Notes under the pieces: model-generated
Seen by the model: only the letters and a program-made list of their open reading frames with translations
Database searches by the model: none
What the model was told of the DNA's origin: nothing
Program-made: the position numbers and the translations under genes
Part shown: piece after piece, positions 41,365-54,508 of the stretch
How positions within the stretch are numbered: position 1 is the stretch's first letter
Layout of the letters: the number at the start of each line of letters is the position of its first letter
Assembly (NCBI GenBank): GCA_029582165.1
Contig: CM055882.1
Span: 12,726,501-12,790,500 of the forward strand
Origin: Portulaca oleracea
Lineage: Eukaryota > Streptophyta > Magnoliopsida > Caryophyllales > Portulacaceae
Reading direction: 5' to 3'
DNA: 64,000 bases

Positions 41365-44300
41365 TTTAATGAACATTGTGACCAGTTCATCATTTTTTTT
41401 TTAAAAAAAAATTAAATTAATTTGTTGAAGCAGCTAAGGGGCCACTACTTACCCACTATTTTGTAACTTGTGACAAATATCTGCTACCTTGAATTGTTTT
41501 ATTTGGATCACTTACCTCCTGTACTGTCACAAAATCTTTATTTGGTTTGGTGCAATCATCACATCAATAATTCACATTACTCTGGAAAGTATAACTAGAA
41601 AACAATTCCCCTTTTGTTCTACTATTTATTTGCTGCATGCAATCATGAATCATCAACGGCTGCTTTCCCTAAATATGTGTCATTGCTGCATTGTTTAATT
41701 AATTTCCATGACTGTGGTATTGTACTAAATAAGAACCTTCTTTTAATCTTTTCATTGTATGTTATCTTTGTGCCAATCACTTTTTACCTGAGTAACAACA
41801 GACTCACCTTCTATCACTATCCTTCAGGGTTCGAATCATAGGAGAATATTAAGTAGTGGAGCCCAACTTTGGGCCATTGGCATCCCCTTACTTACGTAAG
41901 AAAAAAAATGTTATCTTTGTGCTATATATTATATATCACAGTGACAATTGTGAGAACATTTCAGACTTCTATTATAATTTGTGTAGTGAGATGTTGAATG
42001 AATATGATGGAGTCATTTATTCAATGTCATTTATGTAATTTTTTTTAATAATTCAAAGTCCATAACTGGTATGAAAAACAAACATAAAATGTTCAATAAC
42101 AGCTCAACACAAAATGAAAATAACGCTACAAAAAGTTATAACACCTCTGAAAAAACAGTTGAAAACTCGAACAAAGAGCGCGAAAAGAGAACAAAAGAAA
42201 AAAGACTCTCAAAACAAATTAGTCATGTCGTTCACATTACCATAACTTTGCTACTGCTTAAGAGCATGCTCTGTTCTTTACTTCTTCAACTATAGGAATC
42301 CATATTTGCAGCCGAACTCCATAATCTCTTCCTTCTTGTTACTTTGAAAGTAGGCGCTAGCTTCATCGACTTGAAGTTTTGATATGTCTTTCTGATTATC
42401 ATCAAGTGAATAACATTTTTCCTTTGAAAACCCTACATATTATTAGCATGATTCGAAATTTAAGAGAATGTATTTTCACGTTAAACAATCAAGTTGTATT
42501 GACTTTGTATTAGATTGGTTTAATTTGTGCTGGATTAGGGTTTCTCTAAATAATTCTCAATCAAATTATATTGTGCTGTTGTTTGCTAGTTATTTGCATA
42601 GCCTTTGGGGTTGGATAAAAGAAGAAAACCCATCACATGAATCTAACTGTCAAGTGTACATCAATGTTTAGTTCCAATTCCTGCAAGAATAGAATTGTTT
42701 TGTTTTTCTGTTGTGGGGTTGTGTATTTTTGCTGTTTGGGACCATTAATTAGTGTGCAAAAGAGTTTCATGTGAGTGAATGTGATTGTTAGCAATGTATA
42801 GTTTAGTTATCAGCTGGTGTATCAACTTCATGAAGGAGAAAGGTAGTTTATAGCCATGACCCACTATTAATTACCTTCTAATCACTTTATTTGGAAGCTA
42901 ACTCACTTTTGAAATCCTAATTAAAGTGGCCATGCATTGATTAATTTGTTTGGTAAGCTCAATTATCATTAATATTGATTGATGGGCAACCCCTTTAACT
43001 AGTTTTATATATGAATGAAATCTAAGTTGCAGCATGTTAGAGATGCAACTTGTAGAGCTGCTCGTGGCCAGGAGGGTGGTCAAAAGGTTAGGATGAATAG
43101 AAGTGCGAACATGTCGGAATATGACAGTCTTGATGATATTGAAGTTGAGGTTAACCGAAAGGCTGTGATTATTGGCAATGCTATAGGCGTACGACTCTTC
43201 AATGACCCATCAAGCTGATTTCATTGATCTTGCATCTTTTTTGCGGTGTAATGATTTCATTTAGCTGTGCTGCACGCAAAAGTCCTTACTGTGTTATTTT
43301 ATTTAGCGGTTTGGTTGTAACCCTTTTCTTTTGACGGTGATTGTTTGTTGTTTATTTGCGGCTTGCTGTATTTTATAAATCGAAAAAAAACTACTTTTAT
43401 ATGATTTTGTAGCTACAAATTTAACCATCTAACTTGTATTTGAAGGTTTAAATTAGTCTCGAATGGTAAGGTTCCATTTTGATCATTCTTTTGAAGGATC
43501 AAATTTAGCCACCTACCTTATAGAAAACGTTTTGAAACTTAAATTGATTAAAAATTTAAAATGGATGAGGATAAGAGTTTTGAAATTCACAAATTTTATC
43601 ATTTAACGAAAAAGAGTAAGGTTTCAGAAATTGAGGAAGCTTACATAAATAATGTTCTTAAATATTACCCTAACACAGTTTGGTATTTGTTAGATGGGTT
43701 CGTGCTATGTCACCCATAAACTGGAGCCTTAATTTATTATTACAACTACTAAAGCTATCAAAATTTATATATTTGTCAAGTTCAATTTTTTCTCGTTAAA
43801 GATTAGGTAAGAGCCAACCATAAAAACTTAATTAATTTGATATTAAAACTATTTAAATTATGAAAGATCAATCATAATAAATAGACTTGATCCATGGCTT
43901 GGGACTTGCCCACCCGACCCGAAAATTTGTGATTTTTTTTCCTTTTCGATTGACCCAACATGAAAACTTTAGGGCCCTGTCCTAACTAAGGTGGGGTTCT
44001 CGTTTGATATGCCATGACTCAATTGGGCCCGTGAACCTGATAAATAAATATATAACATAATTATTTATTGAAAAAACAAATTTCAAATATTTGGTATTAA
44101 TAATTTTTTGGATACTGGACGTTGGATTTTTTTGTTTCAGTTTGGTATTCGGAATTTTATTGATAGATCGATCTATATGTTAAAATTTAAAATTTTAGGA
44201 TCTTTTTGAATGAAAATAGACAAAATAGATAAATTATTTTAAATTTAAAATTTTGGAGTTGGCTGACCGGATGACTCGACCGCGATCCATAAGATCAGGG

Positions 44301-44405
44301 TCAATGAACTTCGACCAAAAGACCGAATCGAAGGTCATAAGACTTCTGACCTCAATGAACCGACACGAGACCTAACCTAACTCGAACTTTGAACAGGTGT
44401 TACAA
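41365..44405. other. Non-coding interval
   Basis: AT-rich DNA with no supported gene, array or RNA. The open frames at 42071-42295 and 43015-43218 have no recognisable motifs. Confidence 0.55.
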
Positions 44406-44408
44406 TAA

Positions 44409-44650
44409 GGCCCTGTTCTTTTATAAGTTTGGTTGTGGTGTGGTAATTGTGTGGTGGAATTTGAAAAAATGTGATGAGTTGTGGTAGGTGAGGTAAGTTA
44501 AGAGAGAAAATGTGAAAAGTAAATGAGAGAACTGATGAGAGAGAAAAATGAAAAAAATATATTGATAATGATTATGGTATGGTGAAAAATTTAAAAAATA
44601 CGATACGATGTGATACCGCATCGTAATCTATCGCATAAGAGAACTGGGCC
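44409..44650. mobile_element. Tourist-like MITE, relative of 25688-25955
   Basis: The ends are GGCCCTGTTCTTTT and, read inward, GGCCCAGTTCTCTT. Flanks are TAA (44406-44408) and TCA (44651-44653), an imperfect 3-bp duplication. The interior shares TTGTGGTG-type sequence with the other copy. Confidence 0.8.
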
Positions 44651-45046
44651 TCAGTAAATATAAGAAGATAAGTTAGGGAAGGATGTCACATTCGCATGGG
44701 CCGACCCGTGACATTCTCATCCGTAATTATCATAAATACATCCAAATTCCCAAAATCACATTAAAAAAGTTAGAAAAAAAAAACCCTTGCTGACGAAAAA
44801 AAAGCCCATAAAGATTAGGCTAAACCAATGTGGGAACGCCATGTGGTATGGTCCTAATCGCGACCAAGTCAACCCACCTTGTGACTTCCCAAGCCCTGAT
44901 CCGGTGATCCCTCTAAAAGTCAAAATATATCGCATTCCACCGATCCAACCCAAAACAGTATTTTATGACAAATTGGCAACCGTTGGTACCAAAAAAAAAA
45001 GGAAAAAGGAAAAAGACCCACGGAAGAAAAAAAAAAAACTATTCTC

Positions 45047-45056
45047 TTTATATATT
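45047..45056 (+). promoter_or_regulatory. Likely TATA box of the kinesin gene
   Basis: TTTATATATT lies about 470 bases before the ATG. The CT-rich sequence just after it would be the start of the 5' UTR. A CAG at about 45380 after a GT-rich stretch allows a leader intron, but this was not proven. Confidence 0.5.
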
Positions 45057-45525
45057 GCAACTGCCAAAGAGTACTCTCTTTAGTCTTTCCCTCTCTAGCT
45101 GGACGTTGTTTGCATTCATCACACTTGCCAGTTACCTCTCTTCACTTTCTCTCTCTTCAAAAGCTGGACTTGAGAGCGAGAGAGAGAGAGGATCGCGTGG
45201 AAGGCAAGGTACGTACAAGAACAATCAAGACAGAGAGAGAGAGAGAGTTTTGGTATCATCATTGTCATTGGTTATGATTGGAGTTGCGTAATTTAGATCA
45301 CTGCAATCGATGAAGATCTTCTTCCTATAAGTGTCAGATTTTTGTTTGCTTCTCCCTGTTTTCGGGATTAGTATTCTTCAGGTACATTTCTGCTTTTTGC
45401 TTAATCCAATCTACGGTTGATTCTACTTTCGTTGCATTTTCAGAGCATAACGAGTGAGAATTGTGGAATGGAGTGATTTTGTTTATGATTTTTGAGTTTT
45501 TGTTGTTAGGATTGAGTGGTGATCA

Positions 45526-48500
45526 ATGGCGTCGAAGCTGTTGCCAAAGTCGAGAAAATCGGCGACTTCTACGTCGAAGCAGCTTCTGGAGACTTCGATT
45601 GACGGCGGTCAAAGTTCGCCGGCGTCGTCACCGGCGATGAGTAAGAATTTGGTCTCCGAGAGTGCTGAGCTGTCGAAGGAGAATGTCACTGTCACTGTTC
45701 GGTTTCGGCCTCTTAGGTGATTGTTTTTGTTATTTTTAAAAATGCTTTAGTTTCTTCTACTTGTTTTTTTAATTCTTTTGTAGAGTTTAATTTTGGATTA
45801 TTTTATTTGGCGGTGTGATTAGTCCGAAGGAAATCAGGCACGGTGAGGAGATAGCGTGGTATGCTGATGGAGATACAATTGTGAGGAATGAACACAATCC
45901 TTCAATCGCGTATGCCTATGGTAAGCTAAATTTGCATACATGTTTAGATATCAATCTGATGGAAAGGCTTGCTTTGATGTAAGAATAGTAAGACTGTAAT
46001 TTTTTTTTTTTTGGGTTAAACATTTCAGAAGTGCATGTAAATCGTCTGCTAGCCTTAATTTTCCCTACTACCTCCGTTTTACAATAATTGTTACACGGTT
46101 TCATAAGTTCTTGTTTTACTAAGAATTTCTCATAGCATATTTTATCAAAAAATTACAATATTATGCTCTTATGATAATATTTTTTATTACAAATATAATG
46201 ATAATACTTTCATAAAATAAAACATTATATATGTTAAGATATTAATGGTTAAAGTTTTTAAAGTTTGAGTGATGCGGAAATTAAAATATCTTGACCAATT
46301 GAGTGCTTTCTGTAAAATCTTGGCAGTTAATGAGTCAAGTTGATGTATAGTTCCATCAGTGCCATAAGCTCCTATCAGTTTAAGAGCATTACAACAAAAG
46401 TGTCATTAATCATGATATGTGGAATGTTTTGGTTTTGGACAATTGAGGAATTTGTTTTGAATAAGCCGAAAGTCCTTCGATTGTCCATCTCTTTTATGTG
46501 CCAAAGTATTTTGTGGCATTGTTCATAGCTTCTGAAATTGGTTCTCTTGAGATCAAGGATAAGTATATTATTGAACATAATTTATGTTACTTGGATTCTG
46601 TGGCTGAGTTGTGAGTTACACATAGTATACCACTATACTGTGGTATATATTCTTGGCTAATGTGAATGAAAATGTTGAAGAGTAGAAGAAATTCTGGAAA
46701 ATGAATTAGTTACGTTTATTTCCGTTTAGAAAGTGTAAAGTTTTGTTCTGCAGGCTGGTTTCAAACAGAAACCTGTTATGCACATTGATTCATGGACTGG
46801 AAGATAATTAATTTTTCCTTAACGTTTAGTTTTCTCCATAATTCATATATATATGAAAGTAGTGTAGTTTAAATGTCAGGTGTATAGCTTTTGCCGGGAA
46901 TTTTCAGTTTATTGATTGATTGGGAAGGAAAAACTCAAAAAAGGGAGGGCTGGTGTTGGATTCTACTATTAGTCCGAGAAATTATAAAGCGATAAATGCT
47001 TTCATCGTCAAAACTCAACAGGCATCTTGAATGCTGAAGAAGAGAGTGGGCATTTTTGAGTACTGCTCAGTATCCTTCTTTTAATTTCTACATTTGATAA
47101 TTTCTTTTCCTTGTAGATCGAGTATTTGGACCCACAACAACAACACGCCAGGTTTATGATGTTGCTGCTCAGCATGTCGTCAATGGTGCTATGGATGGGA
47201 TAAATGGTAATAGGAAACCTCAATATTTTGATGAATTGGTTGCAGTCCCCTGTTCCTGAAGCATGATTTTTGTTCCAAACATGTGTTCCTTGTGCATGAG
47301 ATAGATCTGTAATGGTTTTCATGAATTGATTTCACTATCCCTTTCTGAAAGCTTGTGTCAAAATCATACCAAACCAGACATGGTCGACCTACAAAAAATC
47401 CTCCCCTTGTTTATGATTATGACATTTCAGCAAAGCTGTACCTCAGGCAGTATCTTCTAGTCTTTCTGTGCATGTCATTATTCCAAAATACTACCAGAGA
47501 ATAAGAGATTCAATCATGTTGAACTTTTACTTGCTCATAGTGTATTTATCTGACATCTTCACAACTAAATGTTATGTTTATTCTCTAGTCTACTGTCAAA
47601 TAGCTTTGAACTCTGTGTGTGTGTTTTTAATTAATTTTCTTGTCCTTTCTCTCCTTGTTCTCAAGACTCTTTTGAAGTTCAAACTTCCATGTTCTGTATG
47701 TCTTATCATGGACTATATTACCCAAATTGTTTTTTTTTTTTCCCTCTCATATTTTTGTAATGTCGTCAAATCTTTTTGGCACATATTTTTCACACTAATC
47801 CATTTGGCACACATTTTTCACACTAATCCTTTTTGGGCAATGGCCATTTGCTCTTCTTCCAGGCACTATTTTTGCATATGGAGTAACCAGCAGTGGGAAG
47901 ACTCACACCATGCATGTGAGATCAATTGTCTATCTCTTCTCTTGTCATTCACATATTATTTTGTGGATGCTCTTCTTCTGCTCATGAGTCATTGACTTTT
48001 ATTGAGATGGCGGGACTTGATCAGTGCCTATCTTGCATTCTCACTATTCAAAGTTGTACTTGATTTCCAAATAACTTCTGATAAAGTGATGCAAAGATCT
48101 CATTCCTTACACAAAGCTTTCTTCCTTGTATATACTATAGGCTCTAGAGTTACCCAGCAGTGTTTCTTGACTTTTCTCTAATAAGGTCTATATTGAGAAA
48201 TGGTAGCTGAAGCCTGAATGTGGCAACAACATGGCCACTTCACCTGTACTCATTCCTTACACAGCAAAACATTGGCATGAGAGCCTCTTTTTAGTGGATT
48301 TTGATGCGACCATTGAGGGCTAGCGAAGGTTTCTATATCACTCAGCTGGACTTCCGAAATAATTCTATTGGACAGTTATTCTCATTACTTTGGTTTCCAA
48401 TTTTATTATTTTCTTTTTGTGAACAGAGAATGTCAATGCTTTTAAGTATGTAAAACCGTGTCGTCTTTTGATTTCAGCTAAAACTTACCCTTCCTTCAAA

Positions 48501-51500
48501 AACGTCGTTAAGCAAGAAAAATCCCTTCAGATCAAAAGCCTTTTGAAAAAAAAGGAGATACAATGTAATTTCAACATTTTCCTTAGGCCTAAGCCCTTGA
48601 CTATGTATCATACGGTTAATGTTTTGGATTTTGATTCATTTCTTCAGTGGCGGGTCTTATATTTTTTATAATGGTTTATTCCAATGCAGGGTGATCAAAG
48701 ATCGCCTGGAATAACACCGTTGGCTGTGAAGGATGCTTTTACTATCATCCAAGAGGTATGTTAAAATCCATTCTCCTCCTGAAGGAGTTGGATAATGGGG
48801 TTGTTTTCTGACATGCTTCCATGTGCTAGACTCCAAGTCGGGAATTCCTCCTCCGTGTATCGTACATAGAAATTTATAACGAGGTACATTTTTCTCTCCT
48901 GATATTTGTAGCGGGCTATGCTTTTCTTCCTGATTCCCATTTTGCTTCAAGCTTGTTGTTTAGCTCTTGTGGCACTGCTATATAATCTGGTTTGCATCTT
49001 TCTCTCATATCAGGTTATTAATGACTTGTTGAATCCAGCTGGACAGAATCTAAGAATCAGAGAGGATCACCAGGTACATTTGATATGTGCTACATTGATT
49101 CATCATCCATGCATATCTAGTGTTAACATACAGAAAAGCTGTAATGTGGTTCACTGCAACTCAGACTAGCAAATGCATTTGCCTGGCTATAATACTTCTG
49201 AAGTGGTGTTGCTTCATCTTTCAGTCGTCGTTTTATTTGCAATCAGCACCACTTAGTTTTAGAGAGATTTTGTAGGATCCAACCATTGATTGAGGCATAT
49301 TACTACAGCATACAGTCGTTATTTTCACAATGGCTTTGGCACAATGGGAGAGTAATTATAGTAAGATTTTGTTTTGTCTGTTTCACTGTTGACCGCATAC
49401 TCCAACGTTTGATGGCTGTAGGGAATATTTGTTGAAGGGGTGAAACAGGAGGTTGTACTGTCCCCAGCTCATGCATTGTCATTGATTGCAGCTGGAGAAG
49501 GTAATGCACAAAACATGAGTCACTGGTGTTTCCCATTCTTTCGTGATTGCAAAAAACTATGCTATGAGTTTCTTATGTCAGTTTTAGATTTTACTGTGTT
49601 TTAATAAGTCCCGTAATTAATAGTTAGACTCATTAAAAAGAGGGGTCCAGCGATTAATAGTTAGAAATTAGAGTTCACTTTTCATGAGTACAAGTCATCT
49701 GCCTCATCTGCCTTATGTTGTCTATCATGTTTTAGCTGCAGAACAGTTCGTGTAATCAGATAATCCCGCTCACTCCTATCTTTCAGAAGGGTTAGGTTGG
49801 GTAGGGTAGGGTAAATAAGTTTGATAGTATGGAAAATTGAGGAAGGTTGGTTGGGTAAGTTTGAGCAAATTTGGATAAATAAGGGAAGGTTGATATGGTT
49901 AGAAAAGTTTGGGTAAGGTTGGGTAATTTTACCCTACCTAATCCTGGCTTTGAAAAGCTCAGTTCCTCAGGTCCTCTATTTCAAGCCCTAAGTACTTATT
50001 GTTTCTGTCTTGCTCTAGCGTATATTGTCGATAATTTACATATGCCGGGTATTTGGTTAGACTGGGCCTCAAAAATCTTTAAAGGTTAAGCTACTCTCTT
50101 GGATATGGGTTTGGGGTAGTGTCTTCAGAGGATTTGTTTTGGTCCTTTGCTAAAAACTTCCTTTCTTGGTATTTGGTTAAATAGTGAATAAATTTTGAAG
50201 TTGTTCACGTTTTGATATTTGCATTTTTGGATGAACATGATTTGCCTTAATCAAAGTTTGGGATCATAAGGCAGTGATTCAATTCACTACTTAGCTACAA
50301 ATGCAATACTTTAGTCTGATGTAGGCTTCTAAGTCAGGATTGTGATATGCAAGATTGAAAGTGTACGTTGTACTTTCTTTATTATCTTTTTCAAAGCTTT
50401 TAATGATGTCATATAAATTTGCGTGTGTTGATAGAACACAGACATGTCGGCTCCACCAACTTCAATCTTCTCAGCAGCAGAAGTCATACAATATTTACCA
50501 TGGTATGTAGCAACTAACTTTTCTTGTAAGCGAAGTATTGACCGCCCTATTTCTTGATCATTGACTTGCCAGGTTCACAATGAAAGGGTTAAGTTATTTT
50601 TGTTGTTTTCTTGTCATCAGACCATTGAGAGCAGTCCTTGTGGTGAAAACAGGGAAGGGGATGCTGTCAACCTTTCACAGCTGGTATGTTTCTCTTACTC
50701 AAGCTTTGTCCTAGTTGCAGGTCAACTGATTTTTCCAATCTGCTTCCTCTAACAAAACATGTGTTAAACATGTCTAAATCTCCTTTAACTTATGCCTGCA
50801 GCATCTGATCGATCTGGCAGGTTCCGAGAGCTCAAAAGCTGAGACAACTGGTGTCCGGCGAAAGGAAGGATCTTACATTAATAAAAGCCTACTAACACTT
50901 GGGACAGTAAGGGATCATTTGATAACTTTGTGTTGCTGGTGGATTGTGCAATAATTGCATTGTTTTGTGTCTCCTGTGATGAGGCAGCATGCATTTCCAG
51001 TTTTAAGAAACTGTAATGTTTTAGTTTCTCTTATGGAAACAGAACATGCATTAAAGTGATCCAGATGTCATGGATTGACCTTCCTTGTAGACTTTTCATT
51101 CGTGCTGAAAACCACCTGTTATGGCATCATTAGAAATAGGGAAATGTAATCGACTAAATATATAACTAACAAGAAAAATCCCACATTAAAGGCAACGATC
51201 ATTCTAATGTGCTTGATCACTAAATGACATATAACAGTTGTGTTCTCTTGAACATCGTCTTTGCTTGGAAGTTGGAACTGTAGTCTTGCAGTGTCAATCT
51301 GCTTTTGCTGAAGTTTTGTGTATTTGAGGTACATGATTTATCAGCTAATTGTTACTTATCATATGGATGCACAGGTCATATCAAAATTAACAGAAGCAAG
51401 GGCTGCCCATATACCGTACAGAGATTCTAAATTAACTAGGTTTCTTCAGTCCTCATTAAGTGGTCATGGGCGTGTTTCCGTAAGTTTTGAATTCCTTTCT

Positions 51501-54451
51501 TGAACACTCATTACTTGATTTTTTTATTGAAGACCAAAAAGTGGAAATTGTACCTTTCTGCTGACGCAGTTAGCTTCATATTGAGTCTGGTTTCATATTT
51601 TGATTGAACACCAAAAAGTGGAAATTGTACCTTTCTGCTGAGGCAGTTAGCTTCATAATAAGTCTGATTTTTGTGGTTTTAATTTGCAGCTCATTTGTAC
51701 TGTGACTCCTGCATCAAGTAGTGCAGAAGAAACACACAACACTTTGAAGTTTGCACATCGTGCAAAGCACATTGAAATTCAAGCAGCACAAAACAAGGTA
51801 TTTCTTTCTTACCTTGTGTATTTATGCATATGATGTGTTTGTTTTTCTGAAAACAAACTCCAATCGGTGCAGATTGTTAATGAGAAATCACTCATAAAGA
51901 AGTATCAACATGAGATTCGCTTGCTAAAGGAAGAACTGGAACAACTGAAAAATGGAATTGTTAGTGTTCCTCAAACAAAAGTCAGCGGTGGAGAAGATAT
52001 TGTACTACTAAAGCAGAAGGTAAAGTTATTTTAGGGCACTATCATACGTTGTTTATCATCTAAGCATCCTGGTCTTTCCTGTGTAAAAGGACGGATCATT
52101 TGTTGTTAATATTGGTGGGCAATTTCATAGTTAGCTTATCTAGATTGAGTGAACTAAAATTTGAATGAGTACAGAGAGTAAATAGTCTTGAAGTGAATTG
52201 TGTAGGAAGTCCTTTATCGTGGCAGCTTCTCTTTATAATCTTATAATCCTGGTGATTTTCTCATTGTGTCACCGGTGTACCATCGATTGGTGCACATTGA
52301 AATCTCTTCATTCCTTTATGAATTGGTACACATGGAAGTCAAATTGTTATAGTTATTATTATCTTTTTGGTGCTATGAGAGTAGATTCAGGTCCATCACA
52401 AATTTAGTCTAAGCACAAGCCTCAAACTTGAGATCTTACTTAAGGGGAGCAAGCGCCAAACCACTAGGACCAACCTGTTTTGATATCATATTTATTACTG
52501 TATTTAATGTGGATAACTATTTTGAAGTCCTTTCATCTGTATTGCTAACATATTTTATCTTTCCCGCCGAAGAGACTATTGTCCAGCCGAATCTCATATA
52601 AGTGGCATAGCAGAAGGATGTGATGTAACTTAATCATTCACACTGCAATCTGTCTAGTTTCCCTAATAGTGTGCAGAATCACTGTTTCATCTACTCAAAT
52701 GCATGCAAAGGGTGTTCTTGTTGTGGAGCGAATCTCCTGTCCTTCAGTTACTTTCCATCATAATCAATACACAGTTCTTATGTTAAACAACAGCGCCATC
52801 TAATTGGTTTACACAGCTAGAAAATGGTCAGGTTGAGCTGCAATCCCGACTGGAACAGGAAGAAGAAGCTAAAGCTGCTCTCCTGGCTAGAATACAACGA
52901 CTGACAAAGCTAATTTTGGTCTCCACCAAATCTCCACAGCCCTCTAAGTTTCCACTACGACCTGGCCCGAGGAGAAGGCATTCCTTCGGCGAAGAAGAGG
53001 TCCGTCACTCTGTTAGCACATGAGTATTATCTCATCTTGAAAGGTTTCATGGGCAACATTTTCACGATTCATCTAATTTGCAGCTTGCTTATCTTCCACA
53101 CAAAAGGCGGGACTTGATCCTTGATGATGGAAACATGGATTTATATATTTCCCATGATGGGAATTCTGATTTTCCAGATGACACCTCTAAGGAGGAGAAG
53201 AAGTCCCGGAAAAATGGGCTTTTGAACTGGCTAAAGATACGGGTATGTACATAATGTTTTCAGCAGTATGTATATATCTAGTCATGACTCATGACATAAA
53301 TCTCTTTAATACAAAGGTGTTAAGTCTTAACTCTCAAATATGCATCAATAAAAGTGCTACACATTCACCTGTATGGGCATGCACCCATACTTAGTGCCGA
53401 GACCGAGAGTAGATCACAAATCCTAGTGCATGCCTGTGTTGAGACAGAAGGGAGTGGTACTCCATAAGGCCTCCGATAACACTTGTATGAATGACCAACT
53501 GTAACATCCTTTGGTATATTGGCTTGGGTACGTATGTTCTTATTATCCAAATATCTAGACATGAATATAGTTTTTCTACACTTCAGTGGTGGAATAACTG
53601 AAGTTGACTTTTCCTTCCTATGAAATACTTTGAGCTACTTCAAATAATTTCTCGGAGTAATCAGTAGTACCAGAATCCTTAAAAATACCAATTGTATTCT
53701 AAGCTATGAAGCAAGTCTAACTTTATGAGCGGCACTAATAAGATGCAAAGAAGGAGGAGGGGGCTTTGCACTTCCCCTTATTTCGCATCTTGCTTTGAAT
53801 CTATAAGTTTCAGGTTTATTATGGTAAGGTCTCCATTTCTGATGTTGAGTATGCTTAATTTCAGATGGTTGTTTTTACTTGGATTCTGATTCGGTTTCCT
53901 GTGAAGAAGAAAGGTTCTGGATTTTGAATAGAAAATGATCCGTATAAGATGTAACATTGTGAAAGTAAGACGAAGTATTGTTCAAGTGGCTAGAGAATAA
54001 TTCATTAGAAGAAGGGAACGTGCTTGAGGGTGTCAACTAGCTTCGTAGTAAAGATCCTACCTACATCAGTCTTTTAGGCGTCCTTTTTGGCACCTACATC
54101 AGTCTTTACACGTACTTGTCGAAAAAAATAAGATTTACTAATTCCATTTATTGTTTTGTTCTCTTCCAGAAAAAAGATGGTAGCCTAGGAGGTGGCACAA
54201 GCACTAGTGAGAAATCAAGTGGAATTAAATCAAGTAGCACACCTTCAACCCCTCTAGCAGACAGTATCAATTTTCAAGCAGAATCCAGACTATCGCAGTC
54301 TCTGCATACTGAAGGAACTAACTCTACAGAGCTTTCATCAGGGATCAGACGAGAAAGAGAAGTAGAAGATAACTTTTCAGGAGGAGAGACACCCCTGGTG
54401 TGTGTCATTTTCCTTTATGCTCCCGGCATTTCTTCGTAGTTTTTGGCCAAT

Positions 54452-54508
<57 letters not shown>

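Noticed and set aside
42071..42295. 74-residue Lys/Asn-rich open frame
   Set aside because: Base-composition artefact in A-rich DNA with no motif.
43015..43218. 67-residue open frame with IEVEVNRKAVIIGNA
   Set aside because: No recognisable domain, no start context and no neighbouring exons; could be an exon of something unknown but support is too weak.
47468..47995. 175-residue open frame
   Set aside because: It crosses a kinesin intron and overlaps the P-loop exon in a different frame, so it is a shadow.
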